Shown: positions 33,201 to 43,739 of the stretch, in pieces
How positions within the stretch are numbered: position 1 is the first letter of the stretch
Layout of the letters: each line of letters begins with the position of its first letter
Source: Symbiodinium microadriaticum
Lineage: Eukaryota > Sar > Dinophyceae > Suessiales > Symbiodiniaceae
Direction: 5' to 3'
NCBI GenBank assembly: GCA_001939145.1
Contig: LSRX01000787.1
Span: forward strand, 184,106 to 248,105
DNA length: 64,000 nucleotides
The notes under the pieces: model-generated
The model's input: the letters and a program-made list of their open reading frames with translations, nothing else
Told to the model about the DNA's origin: nothing
Database searches by the model: none
Position numbers and translations under genes: made by a program

Positions 33201-36200
33201 GAGCATTTCTGGCGCGATTTGTCTTGGAGCCCACAACGATGTTGGATGAAACTGTTGCTGCAGAGATCCATGACTCAAACCAACTGTGCGATTCCGAAGC
33301 GAAGCATTGGCTTGAAGCATTGCTGGATCATGGCGCGGCCGCATCTGGCCGCTACCACCGTTTCGGTAAAGATGCTTCGTCGTGCCTTGCGACGATTGAA
33401 GCAGAAAGTAATCTCAGCGATTACAGGGGCTTTCATCCTCACTGTGAAGCTAGCAGGAAAGACCGGTGCTGCTGTGGAAACCTGCGACAGTCAATGTGCT
33501 TGATCTACCAAGTCGGATGCGCTTGTCATTCAACTTGCTACTGCTTGTGAGACTTGCTTCAAGCGTCGTCATTGTCCCTGTAGGCTTGGCTCTCAGTAAC
33601 TGAGGTCGAGGGATCCCTTTGAGTCGGCGGAATGGGACGGAGTCTTCGGCCTGGCTCAGGCCCGACGCCGCCGGCACAAAGTCGCGTGTCAGTGACAAGC
33701 TCATGCCAATTTTTTCAGTCCTCGGTGTCAAGACTCCTTTTGCGCGTGCAGCCTGTGTGTTGTCGCCTGGCACCCTGCAAGTCCCTGAGCGACCATGTGG
33801 AATTCAACATCGTGCAGAACCTCCTAAAAGGACAGTCATTGCAGCTCCCATTCACTCATGGCTTGGTTTTACGATGTTTCGCATCAGGAGGTCTGAGCAG
33901 CGGTACCATGAAAAAGCCAGTATTTGCAGTGTACCTCGGGCCCTGGACTCAGACCGCGACTTATCTCAGACTGCAATTCCCAACTGTAGCCTTGCTCCGA
34001 GGCGTCAAGTTGAGGATGATGCTGAAATCACCTTTGGGGATTACCACGACAATCGCATGGCGTCGCGACCCCTGCAATCCCCTGCAGCAATCAGAGCAGA
34101 GTCTGCAAACCGCCTCTGAAGATGAGGTCTGCGTTACAGTGGGTCAATGTGTCTCAAGAAGGCCTGAGATGCGGAGATGCAGAGCTGGGCATGGTCAAGC
34201 CGCTTGAACTCAAAAGTTGGCTTGAGGCTACTGGCAGTTTCAGTTTGACGACATAACAGTCGATGGAAAGCCCACTGGGCTCTGTGCCTTTGGCTGCATT
34301 TGTAGGAACCCTGCTGCGACTATCAAAACTGCGGCATGCCAGGCGCAAGGCATGGAGAGCGGCGTTGCCAGGGTGTCCTGGACACTGGAAGCTCACTCCT
34401 GCGCGGAGCTTACATGCGCACATCCTCGAACGACTAAAGTAGACTCGAACATGTGTGGCTGGCATGGTCACGGTGCAAGCCGAAATTGTATGAAGACGGC
34501 AGGATGGGCCCGAAAAAGGATTTGGATGCCATCCTCGAGTTGCTGACGTTCCAGGCTTCAAGACGAGCGCATCAACTTCCCCTTTGTTTCCCCACAGCCC
34601 ACCCTGTTACAAAAACAAGCTCAAGCCAGGAACCCAAAAAACAACCCGGAGTTCCATCAAGACCGAAAGGGGTGCGGCAGGGTTGAGGACGTTCAATCAT
34701 TGATAGGAGGACTCGATGCGATCTTGGTGACCTCCCACATACCCCGGCTGTTTGAGACACTGCTTGCCAGGTAGACCCCAAGACCAAGACACAGCATCAT
34801 GAGCGTCCGCCGGTCTTGCCTCCAGAATGCACTACCTCGTCCTCCAGCGCATTTTGAAAGCTGCTTGCTCGGAAGCTGCCAGGAAGGCCCATGTGAGCGT
34901 CCGCCCGTCCTGCCTCCGCTTCTTTCCCGGAGGTTTCGGTCGTCATCGTCGTCGTCGATCCTCGTGTGGACGCTCATATCCGCCTCAGCCCGGCCACCCC
35001 GCCCATGCCCATACCCCGCCCGTGACAGTCCGTAGCCCCACCGCCCGCCCGTACCCGGCGCGTACCCCGCGCATACTCCGTGAACGCTCATCCTCCGTAG
35101 CCCGTCGACGCCCTGCCCGTAAACCCTACCCTCATCCTCCACATGGCACCCCATACCCCGCCTGTACCCTCCGTAGCCCCACCGCCCCACCCATACCCTG
35201 CCCGTCCCGGCGCGTACCCCCCGTAACCCTGCCACCCTGCCCGTACCCTGCCCGAACTCCACGCATACCCTCCGTGAATGCTCATGCTCCGTGCCCGTAC
35301 CCCGGGCGTACCCTCCGTGAACGCTCACCCCCGCTTAGAACCTACACGAGAACCCAACATCCGAGATGTTTGTGGGAAAAGGCTTGATCGCATTATTATT
35401 ATTCTAGCGAACATTCCATTTCCTCGCGTCACGGTTCGTTCTGGCATCTTGCCTGCTGCAAATTCGCTTCGAAATGCTCAGAGAGGGCGGGAATACCCGG
35501 TAGAGGTAGCAGTCAATGGTCAGAGGAAAATGAAAGTCAGATCAAGTGGAAGACTCATCTTTGAATTCATACCGCTGTGGAAGGGTGGAACTCAGATGCC
35601 GTGTGCCACATCAGCGCGATTCCCCAAGCTGGGCTTTCAGCCGGACACTCAGGCATGACGTGAGATGCAGCATGTCAGGTCGCACTTGCAAAACATATGT
35701 CACGGCACCAGGATTGGCACACAGACTTTCGAGATGGAGGCAGATGAGTACATGGATCGATCCGATCCGGAGCACTCCGATCCTCGGTTGAAACGCATGT
35801 TTTCTGGATCAGGGGACCAAGGACCCTGCCGACCACCTGTTGAGTCTCCCGAGGATGGCTCGGGCAATTGCTGGGCTCACTTGATGCCAGTGGACGACAC
35901 TGGCAGAGGACATGCTTGCTACTAGCTGGGCTTGGGAAGCAAGCCTGTGAACGCACGTGCTCAGTTTGTTCACAATCATCATAGTCCTTGTTTTCAGGAG
36001 CTATTTTCGTTCTCGGAATGCCTTTTCTCCGAGCCTTCTACACCGTCTATGATGTGGAGGCCCGCATATTTGTTCGTAACGAGCTGGCTTGCTTTGCTTG
36101 TCCGCAACATGTGTTTGCCAAGTTCATCTAAGTCTCGAACAGTTTGAGGCCAAAAGAATTGGCATAGCCAAGGCGAAGCATCAGTCAAAGCAGGCGCAGG

Positions 36201-36265
36201 ATTTCTCTGTCCAAACCCCTTTCTTGGACCGTCACTCGCAGTGCAGGTCATCAGTGACTCAGTGA
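30252..36265 (+). CDS. Pepsin-type (A1) aspartic protease, many exons
   Basis: Two-lobed secretory or vacuolar aspartic endopeptidase. Supported exons: to 30352 (VGTPPQRFTVIFDTGSG, first catalytic Asp at 30336-30338), 30437-30474 (LMLPSARCTSEA, phase 2 join), about 32478-32519 (VVSFAAGDAVGQCE), 32593-32655 (VCVGSACAYADFVEMTEESA), 33782-33830 (SLSDHVEFNIVQNLLK), about 33909-33939 (MKKPVFAVYLG), about 34002-34068 (EDDAEITFGDYHDNRMASR), 34227-34297 (YWQFQFDDITVDGKPTGLCA), about 34356-34414 (CQGVLDTGSSLL, second catalytic DTG), 35712-35908 (GTQTFEMEADEYMDRSD, HLMPVDDTGRG), 35998-36059 (AIFVLGMPFLRAFYTVYDVE), 36149-36265 (AKRIGIAKAKHQSKQAQDFS, stop TGA). The last three exons join in phase (GA and GC donors). 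The segment order is that of alveolate A1 proteases. Missing: the N-terminus with signal and propeptide, and some middle exons. A C-rich minisatellite fills the 1.3 kb intron before 35712. Confidence 0.88.
34790..35340. repeat. Degenerate C-rich minisatellite inside the protease gene
   Basis: GTACCC, CCGTAGCCCC and CCGTGAACGCTCA-like units recur with decay through 34980-35340; the last motif occurs three times (near 35080, 35270 and 35318). Just before it, GAGCGTCCGCC...TGCCTCC is duplicated at about 34802 and 34897. The antisense strand therefore carries a Gly/Tyr/Arg-rich open frame of 211 codons that I regard as an artefact. Confidence 0.75.
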
Positions 36266-36600
36266 GGCTCGTGTCTTTGCGGCCTGCTGGCACCGGCCTT
36301 GCAGGGAAGGCCGGGAGGCCAAGCACGTAGACGACTGAACAGTGGTGGTGATTCGGAGGCAATGAGAAGACGGTCCAACGATGAGATGCCAAGGATCAAT
36401 ACCTAAAAGCGTCTCTTAGGGCGTGGACCAGCAATGACAATGCGGAGAGGCAAGAAGAAAGCCCTGATGCGGTGCTGCGCAACACTTCGGCTTGTTCCAG
36501 TCAACCTGTCCGGAACACCATTTGACACATGCCGTACCCGGCTGGGTGGTCATGCAGCAGTTTCAGAGGACTGCATAGTGCCATGGGCCGCACTCCGAGC

Positions 36601-36780
36601 TGCCGTGGCGATGGATTATCAGACGAGGTGCCCTGGGAAAGTGCAGAAAGACACGTTCGAGAAGTCCGGCGCCTGAAGGCCCTGGCGCTCAGGGCCCTGA
36701 AGCCTGTGAAGCGTCCCGCTGACTGGGGCGCCGAGTTGCCGGAGGATACCGGACCATGGCTGCTGACTGAAGTCTCACTT
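36601..36780 (+). CDS. Probable exon, unknown helical protein
   Basis: A + frame encodes GDGLSDEVPWESAERHVREV and RRLKALALRALKPVKRPADW, then LPEDTGPWLLTEVSL, immediately followed by GTGAGA, a good donor. Charged helical composition is strongly coding. No family recognised. It sits between the protease stop (36265) and FAM151 (37404) and may be a separate gene or the 5' exon of the latter. The frame stays open to 37041 but becomes low complexity after the donor. Confidence 0.45.
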
Positions 36781-37403
36781 GTGAGACGTCAGACTCACGA
36801 GGATCCGATCCTGTGCTCACAAGCACCACCGGCCGTACTGACAGGCCAGGCCCAAGCAAGCTCAAGCTCATTCAAGCTCCAAAAAGCATCAAAAAGCTCC
36901 ATTCCGCCGCCCAGGCCTCGACAAGCCAAAGCCTCCAAACAGTGTGAGCGCGAAGGTTCGGCGAGCAGCAAGGAAAGGCATCTGTCAGCTTGTTCTCGGA
37001 GATACATAAATCATGCAAGAGGTCTGGAGAGTTGCCGCTGATGCCCGGAATAAAGGCAAGATGCAGCAGCAGCTCAAACACCAGCATTCCTGGGTAGCAG
37101 ATGTACGCAACGGGGCGGAGGTGCAAAGCGACCTCGGATGACAGCAAAAAGTCGCTCAGTGAAAAGCTTCTCTGTCTCTCCCCCGGTGGCCGAAAGCTCG
37201 GAAAACGGGATCCCGCAGCAAGTGCAGTGGATGTCCCATAGAAGAGCTCGCCAGAGAGTCTAGCAGAAGATTGTTCCACTGCCGCTGCGTTTTAGGTTTC
37301 TAGGCTGCCATAGAATGGCTCTGCCTGTTCGACTTTAAAGCCTCTTCTGCTCGAAAGTGTGCCGATGTGCGTGCCCTCCCACTAACTGCATGATAGAGCT
37401 GAT

Positions 37404-38252
37404 ATGGCATGGGTTCCATTGCCGTCGCCGACTCAGACCTGGGAACACTCCTGCTGCAGCAAGCGGCAACTCCATTCGGCTTTGAGCAATCCAAACATAA
37501 CCGCCATAGAAGCAGACATCTTGATGGGTGTCATTGACGGTCCGAGTCCCGGCGGCTCCGAGATTGCCATTATGGCCCATCCACCTTCCAGAACATCCGA
37601 CCTTTCCTTTCAAGCGTTTTTGGATTGTTGTGTCACGAACGCGAAACATCACATCAAGCTCGATTTCAAAGACCTGAGATCGCTGCAACTTTGCTTGCCA
37701 CAGGTGGCTGCTGCAAGGTTACATCTCGTTCAGAACGGTCAGGTCGTTTGGATCAATGCAGACATTTTACCAGGTCCGAATCGACGGTCTCAGATCTGCC
37801 CGGTTCCTGCAACGGCCTTCTTTTCTGCCGTGCGGCAGCATTGTCCAGGAATTGCCTTGAGCCTCGGCTGGCGAGTGTCGAGAGCATATGGAGACGCATA
37901 CACTGGAGAGGACGTGAAAGCAATGTTGGAAGCCTGCAAAGGCTGTGTGGCAGACCACGGTTTCGTGTTTGCCGTGAATGCACGGCTTGCACTCCGCAAT
38001 TCAGAACCACTCCTGGATTTGCTGAGCCGAAAGCCTGAGAGCCAGCTTCTTCTTTGGACCGGGACTGGAGAGCCACCCATTCCTACCTGGACACGCGCTC
38101 AGCTTGCTAGATGCTTCTCCGGGATGGAACATAGAGTTGGATATGACTGTCAGGTAGCATCGTCCTGTTTTTACGGCGTGGCTTGCGAGCTCAAAGAAGT
38201 ATGCATAGCCACGCTGCAGCTGCTTGTAGGGATCTTGGGCCTTGAGTGTTGA
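37404..38252 (+). CDS. FAM151/menorin family protein (DUF2181)
   Basis: A single open frame of 282 residues carries the whole domain. WEHSCCSKRQLHSAL matches the family's W-x-H-x-x-N-S-x-x-x-L start; then ITAIEADILMG, IAIMAHPPSRTSDLSFQAFL, HHIKLDFKDLRSLQLCLPQV, VVWINADILPGP, PGIALSLGWRV, YTGEDVKAMLEAC and LLLWTGTGEPPIPTWT follow in family order. The acidic EAD, KLDFK and NADILPGP motifs resemble the glycerophosphodiester phosphodiesterase TIM barrel to which the family is related. Its biochemical activity is not established; in animals menorin acts in dendrite branching and FAM151A/B in other tissues. The ATG at 37404 precedes the domain by about 11 residues. The last 25 residues are outside the domain and an intron near 38150 cannot be excluded. 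Intronless or nearly so, unlike BBS1 and DCTN5. Confidence 0.88.
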   Translation: MAWVPLPSPTQTWEHSCCSKRQLHSALSNPNITAIEADILMGVIDGPSPGGSEIAIMAHPPSRTSDLSFQAFLDCCVTNAKHHIKLDFKDLRSLQLCLPQVAAARLHLVQNGQVVWINADILPGPNRRSQICPVPATAFFSAVRQHCPGIALSLGWRVSRAYGDAYTGEDVKAMLEACKGCVADHGFVFAVNARLALRNSEPLLDLLSRKPESQLLLWTGTGEPPIPTWTRAQLARCFSGMEHRVGYDCQVASSCFYGVACELKEVCIATLQLLVGILGLEC

Positions 38253-38554
38253 GTGACAAGAGGAGGCAACAGCGCAAGCAAGCTCATGCAAAGCCGTGCT
38301 GACAGGACCGGGTAGAGCCGTGCAAAGACCACGGGCCCCGACCTGAGGAAAGCTCGGGGCATAGTCCCGTAGCAGGATCAACGCGCAGTCTGCCTGCGAT
38401 CGGGAAAAGCTGGAAGTGCTGCTGTTTGATTGCATTGCTCACTGGAGGCCTGCTCCGATGTGTTGTTGCAGTGTCAGGTTGCGCACCACCTTGAAATGCA
38501 AGCAGCTTTGAGCTCAGAAGATCCAAGCCAATCTTGGTCTGAAATATCATTCTA

Positions 38555-39400
38555 TTGAGTCAACTTCTTTCTGGACCCTGGAGGTCTCATGCAATGTCCT
38601 ACATGATGAAAGAAGTCATGAGCTCGGTGATTTCCGCAACGCAGTTTGTCTTTGACTGGTACTTTGACGTCACACCGCCATCGGGATTGGTATCGGCAGG
38701 AGAAGAGCCCAGAGAGAGCCTCGAAGGGCCCAAAAAGCAGTGCCAGTGACCTGCGCTCCATTCATGCCTCTATGCATCGTGCACATGGTGGTGCATGTTT
38801 GGTGGGGCTGGATACCCGAGCGCATCTCTGGATATTTGCGAGTACTTGTAGGATTGAGAAGGTACAACATCTTGGCTGCTTTGGGCATTCCACACAAAGG
38901 CCAGGAAAGGTGGACCGAAGTGCAAGGACTGCCGACAGTTCCGGTGTGCCAGCAACCGAATTACAACACGCATCAACGCGCCCATGACTGCCAGGAGCTC
39001 CAGCATCGAAATTGCAAACACAAGTTACTGCACCAAAGGCGAGAAAGAAGCAAGTCCGCTCGCTGCTTGGCTCTGTTTCAGAGCTGCGAAGCACGAATCA
39101 AGAAACCTCAGAAGCAAGCACGCCAATTTTACCAACGTGACATCTGCTCGGCGCAGATACATACGCTCCAGGAAGGGACAGCATCCAACTCGGGATCTGC
39201 TCCGGCAGGTGCAGCTGCGCTTGGAGGGAACTCGTGCAAGACTTCCTTCACGGAATTCAGAATCCCTGCGTCTTGCCAGTTTGCGCTGCTCGCACCTTCG
39301 CGCTCCAAGAGCAAGGATGCCGTGGAGGCGACGCTCCGACGGGATGTGTCGTCTAGCAAAGCAAGGCAGCGCCGTCAGCTCTCTCCTTTTGTTTGTTAGA
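38555..39400. other. Strand-ambiguous coding-like region
   Basis: On - an exon at about 39361-39184 (VASTASLLLEREGASSANWQ, ILNSVKEVLHEF) ends TGGAGC|GTATGT, a consensus donor, and a hydrophobic frame follows at 39021-38870 (LLAVMGALMRVVIRLLAHRN). On + an ATG at 38593 opens MSYMMKEVMSSVISATQFVF to a stop at 38749. Both cannot be fully right. I favour a small - gene for 39.4-38.85 kb, with low certainty. Confidence 0.3.
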
Positions 39401-39699
39401 AGTCTTGCCCGTGGTTCCATAGCCACCTCGCACCATTGCTCCTATGTGGCAACATCTATTTCGCTGGCAGGGAACGGTGGAAGAGCGCACGGACAGTCAC
39501 TCGGAGGTCAGTGGTTCTGTGAGTTGATCCGAAACTGGCGCATGTCTTTTATTTTCCCTGCATCATTTTTTTCGCAATCACCTCTGAGTTTGGCATCGGA
39601 AGTAAGAACTACTTCAGACTGCCTTTCACACATGCTTCGTTCTGTGGACTTTCGTGCGACTGCCGGTCAAAAGTGATTTTGCTACAGCCTCCTTGATCT

Positions 39700-40500
39700 C
39701 TGTAGCCACCTGGACTTATCTCTCGTCCAAAGGGGGGTTGGGTTCATATACCCGACCCAACGAGGGAGCCCAATCAAGGGTGTAAGCATGAAACAGAACT
39801 GCATCGCAGTGTAGGCAGTAATACGAACTGTCCTGACTGCGTCAGGTCGTCATCGTAAGAGCAACATTCCGGCTTCCGGGTTGTCGAACTGCCATAGATG
39901 CCATGGACGCAGCACCCGACTCTAGATACCATGAAGGCATAGACATGAAAGGTAGAACAAGCTGCCCAAAGTGATACGAAGGACAGTTCGCCCCAACATC
40001 AAGCGTTCGGCGACGTCAAAGAGAGCACTGTGTCGTAAGGTGTACAGTGTAAATACGAATCACCGAAGCCCGAAATCACAGGCTACATGGACAGGCCGTC
40101 GGAAAACACGCCAAATGGCAAAAGCCTTGTCGATCTCACAGGCATCGCTAAACAAAAACCTGAAAAGGTAATGGAACAGTCCTGGAAAGACTGGAAGGAA
40201 CGGTCACCATCTGAGAACAAGAGTTGAAGTACAAACCACCACTCCGACCCCAAACACCTCACCGGCATTCCGAGCAGAGCTGCTCAGAATCCCACAACGG
40301 CGGGCGACCACTGCCCTACTGTAATGCCCCGCTAGAACCCTCCCCCAGTGGCCCCCTGCGTCGCGCTTCTTAGCTTCGTCCGCCGCGCAACAGTTGAGGG
40401 CTGAATTCTCGTTCCCCCACGCACGCGCCGCACAAAAGCCGGCGCCTACCAAAGACCAAAAAGGTTCGCGACTCAACCCCGTTAGATTTCGTCCATGCAA
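39700..40500. other. Compositionally distinct block with a decayed reading frame
   Basis: The + strand is A/C rich compared with its surroundings. After a TAA near 40038, a frame reads through SPKPEITGYMDRPSENTPNG and KPEKVMEQSWKDWKERSPSE to a stop at 40225-40227; an overlapping +1 frame continues VEVQTTTPTPNTSPAFRAEL to about 40322. A frame-shifted hydrophilic coding remnant such as a retroelement gag-like region is possible, but no retroelement domain or terminal repeat is visible. Confidence 0.3.
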
Positions 40501-40869
40501 TCCTTACATTGCTTGTGCCTTTTGCAACCACTGTTTTATACAGCTACATACTATATCCAACAGTGATAAACTCAGGTCCACGCAATCTCTGCAAAACCTT
40601 CAATGGCTTCGCAAGAACAGGTTCCAAACGGAGGCGACATTGAGTATAGATCCCTGCAGGAAGTGGCCTCCGCCCTCCATGGAAAAGCCTTTCAGGCCGA
40701 CTGCTCTGTCATGCATTGCCTCACACTGTTGGCAACATCATGCAGGAGTTTAAAGCGATGTACACTTCGGCTAGGCTAAGGGTTGAATGTCCCAGGGCCA
40801 TGCAAAGCAGAGGAACGTATAGTGCCTGAGTGTCGTCCATGCACCGGACAGTGCAGCCGAAGCCTGCTT

Positions 40870-41245
40870 TACCATGGAGGTGCGGCTGAAGACGATTTCC
40901 GGCAATGTGAAAGTTGCCTTCAGTGGTGCTGCAGCTCGAGCATTCTATCGAAGATCTTACCTCAGAGGCTTAGACTTCGATTCACTAGGGGTTCCAAGAT
41001 GTCAATGTTTCAATTCTCGCCTCTTGCTTTGTTGAGGTCTGGGTTTGCAGCGAGGTGGCCGGGTACGCCTTCAAGGCTTCACCTCCACACGTGAAAACGA
41101 CATGGAGGCTTGGCCATGGCGAGGAGCAAATCTTGTACTCCAGCTGGTCGTAGAGACTGACACTCAGGTGCTGCGCTTCAAAGATGTTCACCCTGGCGTG
41201 AGCATCAAAGTAGTGGCCACAGCTGCAATGCCTGGATCTTGGTGA
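40870..41245 (+). CDS. Possible exon(s), unknown protein
   Basis: Two + frames look coding: one contains EVAGYAFKASPPHVKTTWRL (about 41049-41150), the other LVVETDTQVLRFKDVHPGVS and ends AAMPGSW with a TGA at 41243-41245. They may be consecutive exons with a frame change, or alternatives. No family recognised. Confidence 0.3.
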
Positions 41246-41469
41246 CCGCAATGTTGACACTGCTCTTTAAAGACCCCCTCTAATTCCTTCGTCACGCTAG
41301 ATTCGCCAGATGCTCCGAAACCTCAAAGCCCCTTCAGGTCACTGGAGGGCGAAGAAGTCCTGCGTTTGCAGGACTTGAAGGGGCACCTGGCCAAGGCAGG
41401 ACTATTGCTGTACCGCAATGTGAGCTTCGTCTATGGACACTTCTTGAGCGCCCTTCGCAGTCAGTCGGG

Positions 41470-42066
41470 ATGGCTCAGGTGAAAAGAGGCGAAGCGAAAG
41501 CAGTTGTTTCGGTGCAGGCCAGCATGCCGGGGATCAGCAATTGCCGACAGTGACGGGACCCGAGGCGTTGGCCGGACGCGTCGGGAAGCTGGAGCGGCAA
41601 GAGCCGCATGCCCAGAGGGTCCAGGTGGTGTCAGAGCTCAGAGAGCCTCAACGAAGGCTGGCCCTTCAGCCTGGCGAATTTGTTGCCACCCGGACAATCC
41701 AGTCCACCTCTCAGACTTCGTCCATCTCCGTCATGCTGGTCACCCCTTCGCTGCATGGCATTTCGTGTCGCTCGCAAGGCTCCAATGCCCATCATCGAAT
41801 CTGGCCTGTGCGTGGCGCCTATGGGATGCACAGGCATTGGCCGTCTGGAACCTGAGCAGGGCTCCGAAATTCGGCAAAATCTCGAAACATGTCAGGCAGA
41901 AAAGTTTGGAGCGGAACTACAAGGAAGCACGATTCTGGTTTTGGCTTGCATAGTTGATCGGTTGGGGGTTGTTCATCATGGTGATAAGGATGTCTTGCAA
42001 TATCCTTTAACCTGCCGGCCACTTGCCAGGCCAGCCGCTCGTGATCAACGGAGCCCGTGTTCGTGA
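41470..42066 (+). CDS. Probable multi-exon gene, unknown protein
   Basis: ATG at 41470 starts MAQVKRGEAKAVVSVQ and meets a CAG|GC donor at about 41518. The next frame (about 41545-41830) contains LAGRVGKLERQEPHAQRVQV and SELREPQRRLALQPGEFVAT. A third (about 41850-42000) contains LEPEQGSEIRQNLETCQAEK and ELQGSTILVLACIVDRLGVV. All are on + with balanced composition; the first two regions suggest a short coiled-coil. Exact joins and stop are unresolved. No family recognised. Confidence 0.45.
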
Positions 42067-42732
42067 AGCGCGTGGGGAGGCGGAACTGACGGGCTGCGCC
42101 GGCTCCTCACAGTGACGAGAAGCTCAAGAAGCCTGCCCAAGCGAATTTGGTGTCACGCTGCAGTGCCACAGTTCACAGGTCAGCCTCGATGTCGAAGGCA
42201 GCAGGCCACTTTTGCGCATGCACTTCCGGCATTCACGAATGGCACAGATTCAATGCTGGTGGTCATGGCTACCCGTGTTCGGTAGTCGCAAGGACTTCAG
42301 CTTCCATTCTGAGTGCGGGGTAGAGCGAACAAAATGTCGTGGCTTCGCCAGCTCGGTATGTACAGCACGCTGTCCAGCAACAGCATCGAAGCTCTGAACA
42401 CCACGAGAGCACCAGACCCGAGTCCTTAGTCCCTAACCCCGTGCCATAATTGAGTGGGGTTCGGCGGAAACCTTCTTGCGCGAAGCGCTCGATGGTTCCA
42501 AGAGCACCCCGTGCACAATTAATTCGTCAGCATTGACCAGCGATGCCGTGCCTCATCAGGTTGATGCCAACTACGTGTGATCAGGTGTTTGCATGGCGTT
42601 GCTTGATAGGGGGTCGCTGCTGGCTATGTCCTCTGACTGGGGCCATTGCAGGCGCCTTTTCTCAGCGGGCGCAGGGAACCCTCGGGAATCCAGGGAGAGT
42701 GAGATTCTTCGGGATAGAAAGCCTGACATGGT

Positions 42733-43522
42733 GTGAAAAGCATGCTGGATCTGGACATTCCCACGTTTGTGAATCGGCTAGACGAAATTGGCCAATTGCC
42801 TGTTCTCTTGGTTTCTCAAGTTGTTAAATTGACATCTTCCGACACGGCCGTCCGACAGTCTTGCATCCAGTCTATGGCCTTGCACCGCGAAATTTTGGAC
42901 CTAGGGGAAAGCAAAAACCGATAACTAAGGGCTGCAGCACGGGCTCGGCAGTATGGCGCTTAGTGTTGCCGTTCTACATGTCCATCGCCGTTTCAGGAAT
43001 CAGCCCGACATGCCACCGCCACAGACATTTTTCGAAATGCATGCTGGATTTGCCCACTGTACTTTCAGATAAAGGATTTTACAGAGAACATCAGATGAAT
43101 GTTCTTGCCACATCAAGTCGCGTACGGTCAGCTAGCTCGGAGTCATGCCTCTCATCGACACTGGCATTTGAGACTTGAGACAAAGACTTCTTCGCAATTC
43201 GTGCTTTTGCGGAGCGGGCTATCGGCACGTGCCCTATTGGTGTTTCAGCAAACTACATGCTGTCCAGGCTCGTCACTCTCATCACTGGTAGGTGCAGCAA
43301 GTACCTCAATGAATGTGATGCAGCAACATGGAGCCATCCGGAAACACAAAAATCATGAGCTGTACTCGTGCGGAAGAGACTTCTACTTCTACGAGCCACA
43401 AGAACGATATGCTGAGGCGATGGGGGGCTCATCTTCTGCAGCAAGGTCTGCAAGCTTTCAGGAGGCAAGACAGCACTTCAAGCTGGGCAGTACCAACATC
43501 ACATCTGGTTATCTGGCTTGAG
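42733..43522 (+). CDS. Probable exons, unknown protein
   Basis: A + frame after AAAAG at about 42743 reads MLDLDIPTFVNRLDEIGQLP and VVKLTSSDTAVRQSCIQSMA. A second + frame (about 43345-43460) reads ELYSCGRDFYFYEPQERYAE followed by a Ser/Ala stretch and QEARQHFKLGS. Another frame at 43042-43070 (MLDLPTVLSDKGFY) resembles the start of the first. They may be one gene. No domain recognised with confidence. Confidence 0.4.
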
Positions 43523-43739
43523 CAGTGCATACTTTTCAGACTGAAACATAGTCCAGGCTGGACTTCGGAGTTTTGCACTCAGCGCGGCTCAAACTTCGAC
43601 AGTGAACGTTTGGAAACGCTGAAAGCTTAGATTCTGAAAGTGATGCAGCTGCTGCCGCCAGAAGAAGACAGGACCTGCACAGAATGCCAGGGCCCGGCGG
43701 TAACGGCGTGCCGAAGTGTAGGTAATGCTGATAGAGGCT

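Noticed and set aside
34693-35328. 211-codon - strand ORF rich in Gly, Tyr and Arg
   Set aside because: It is the antisense of the degenerate C-rich minisatellite inside the protease gene; the composition follows directly from the repeat units.
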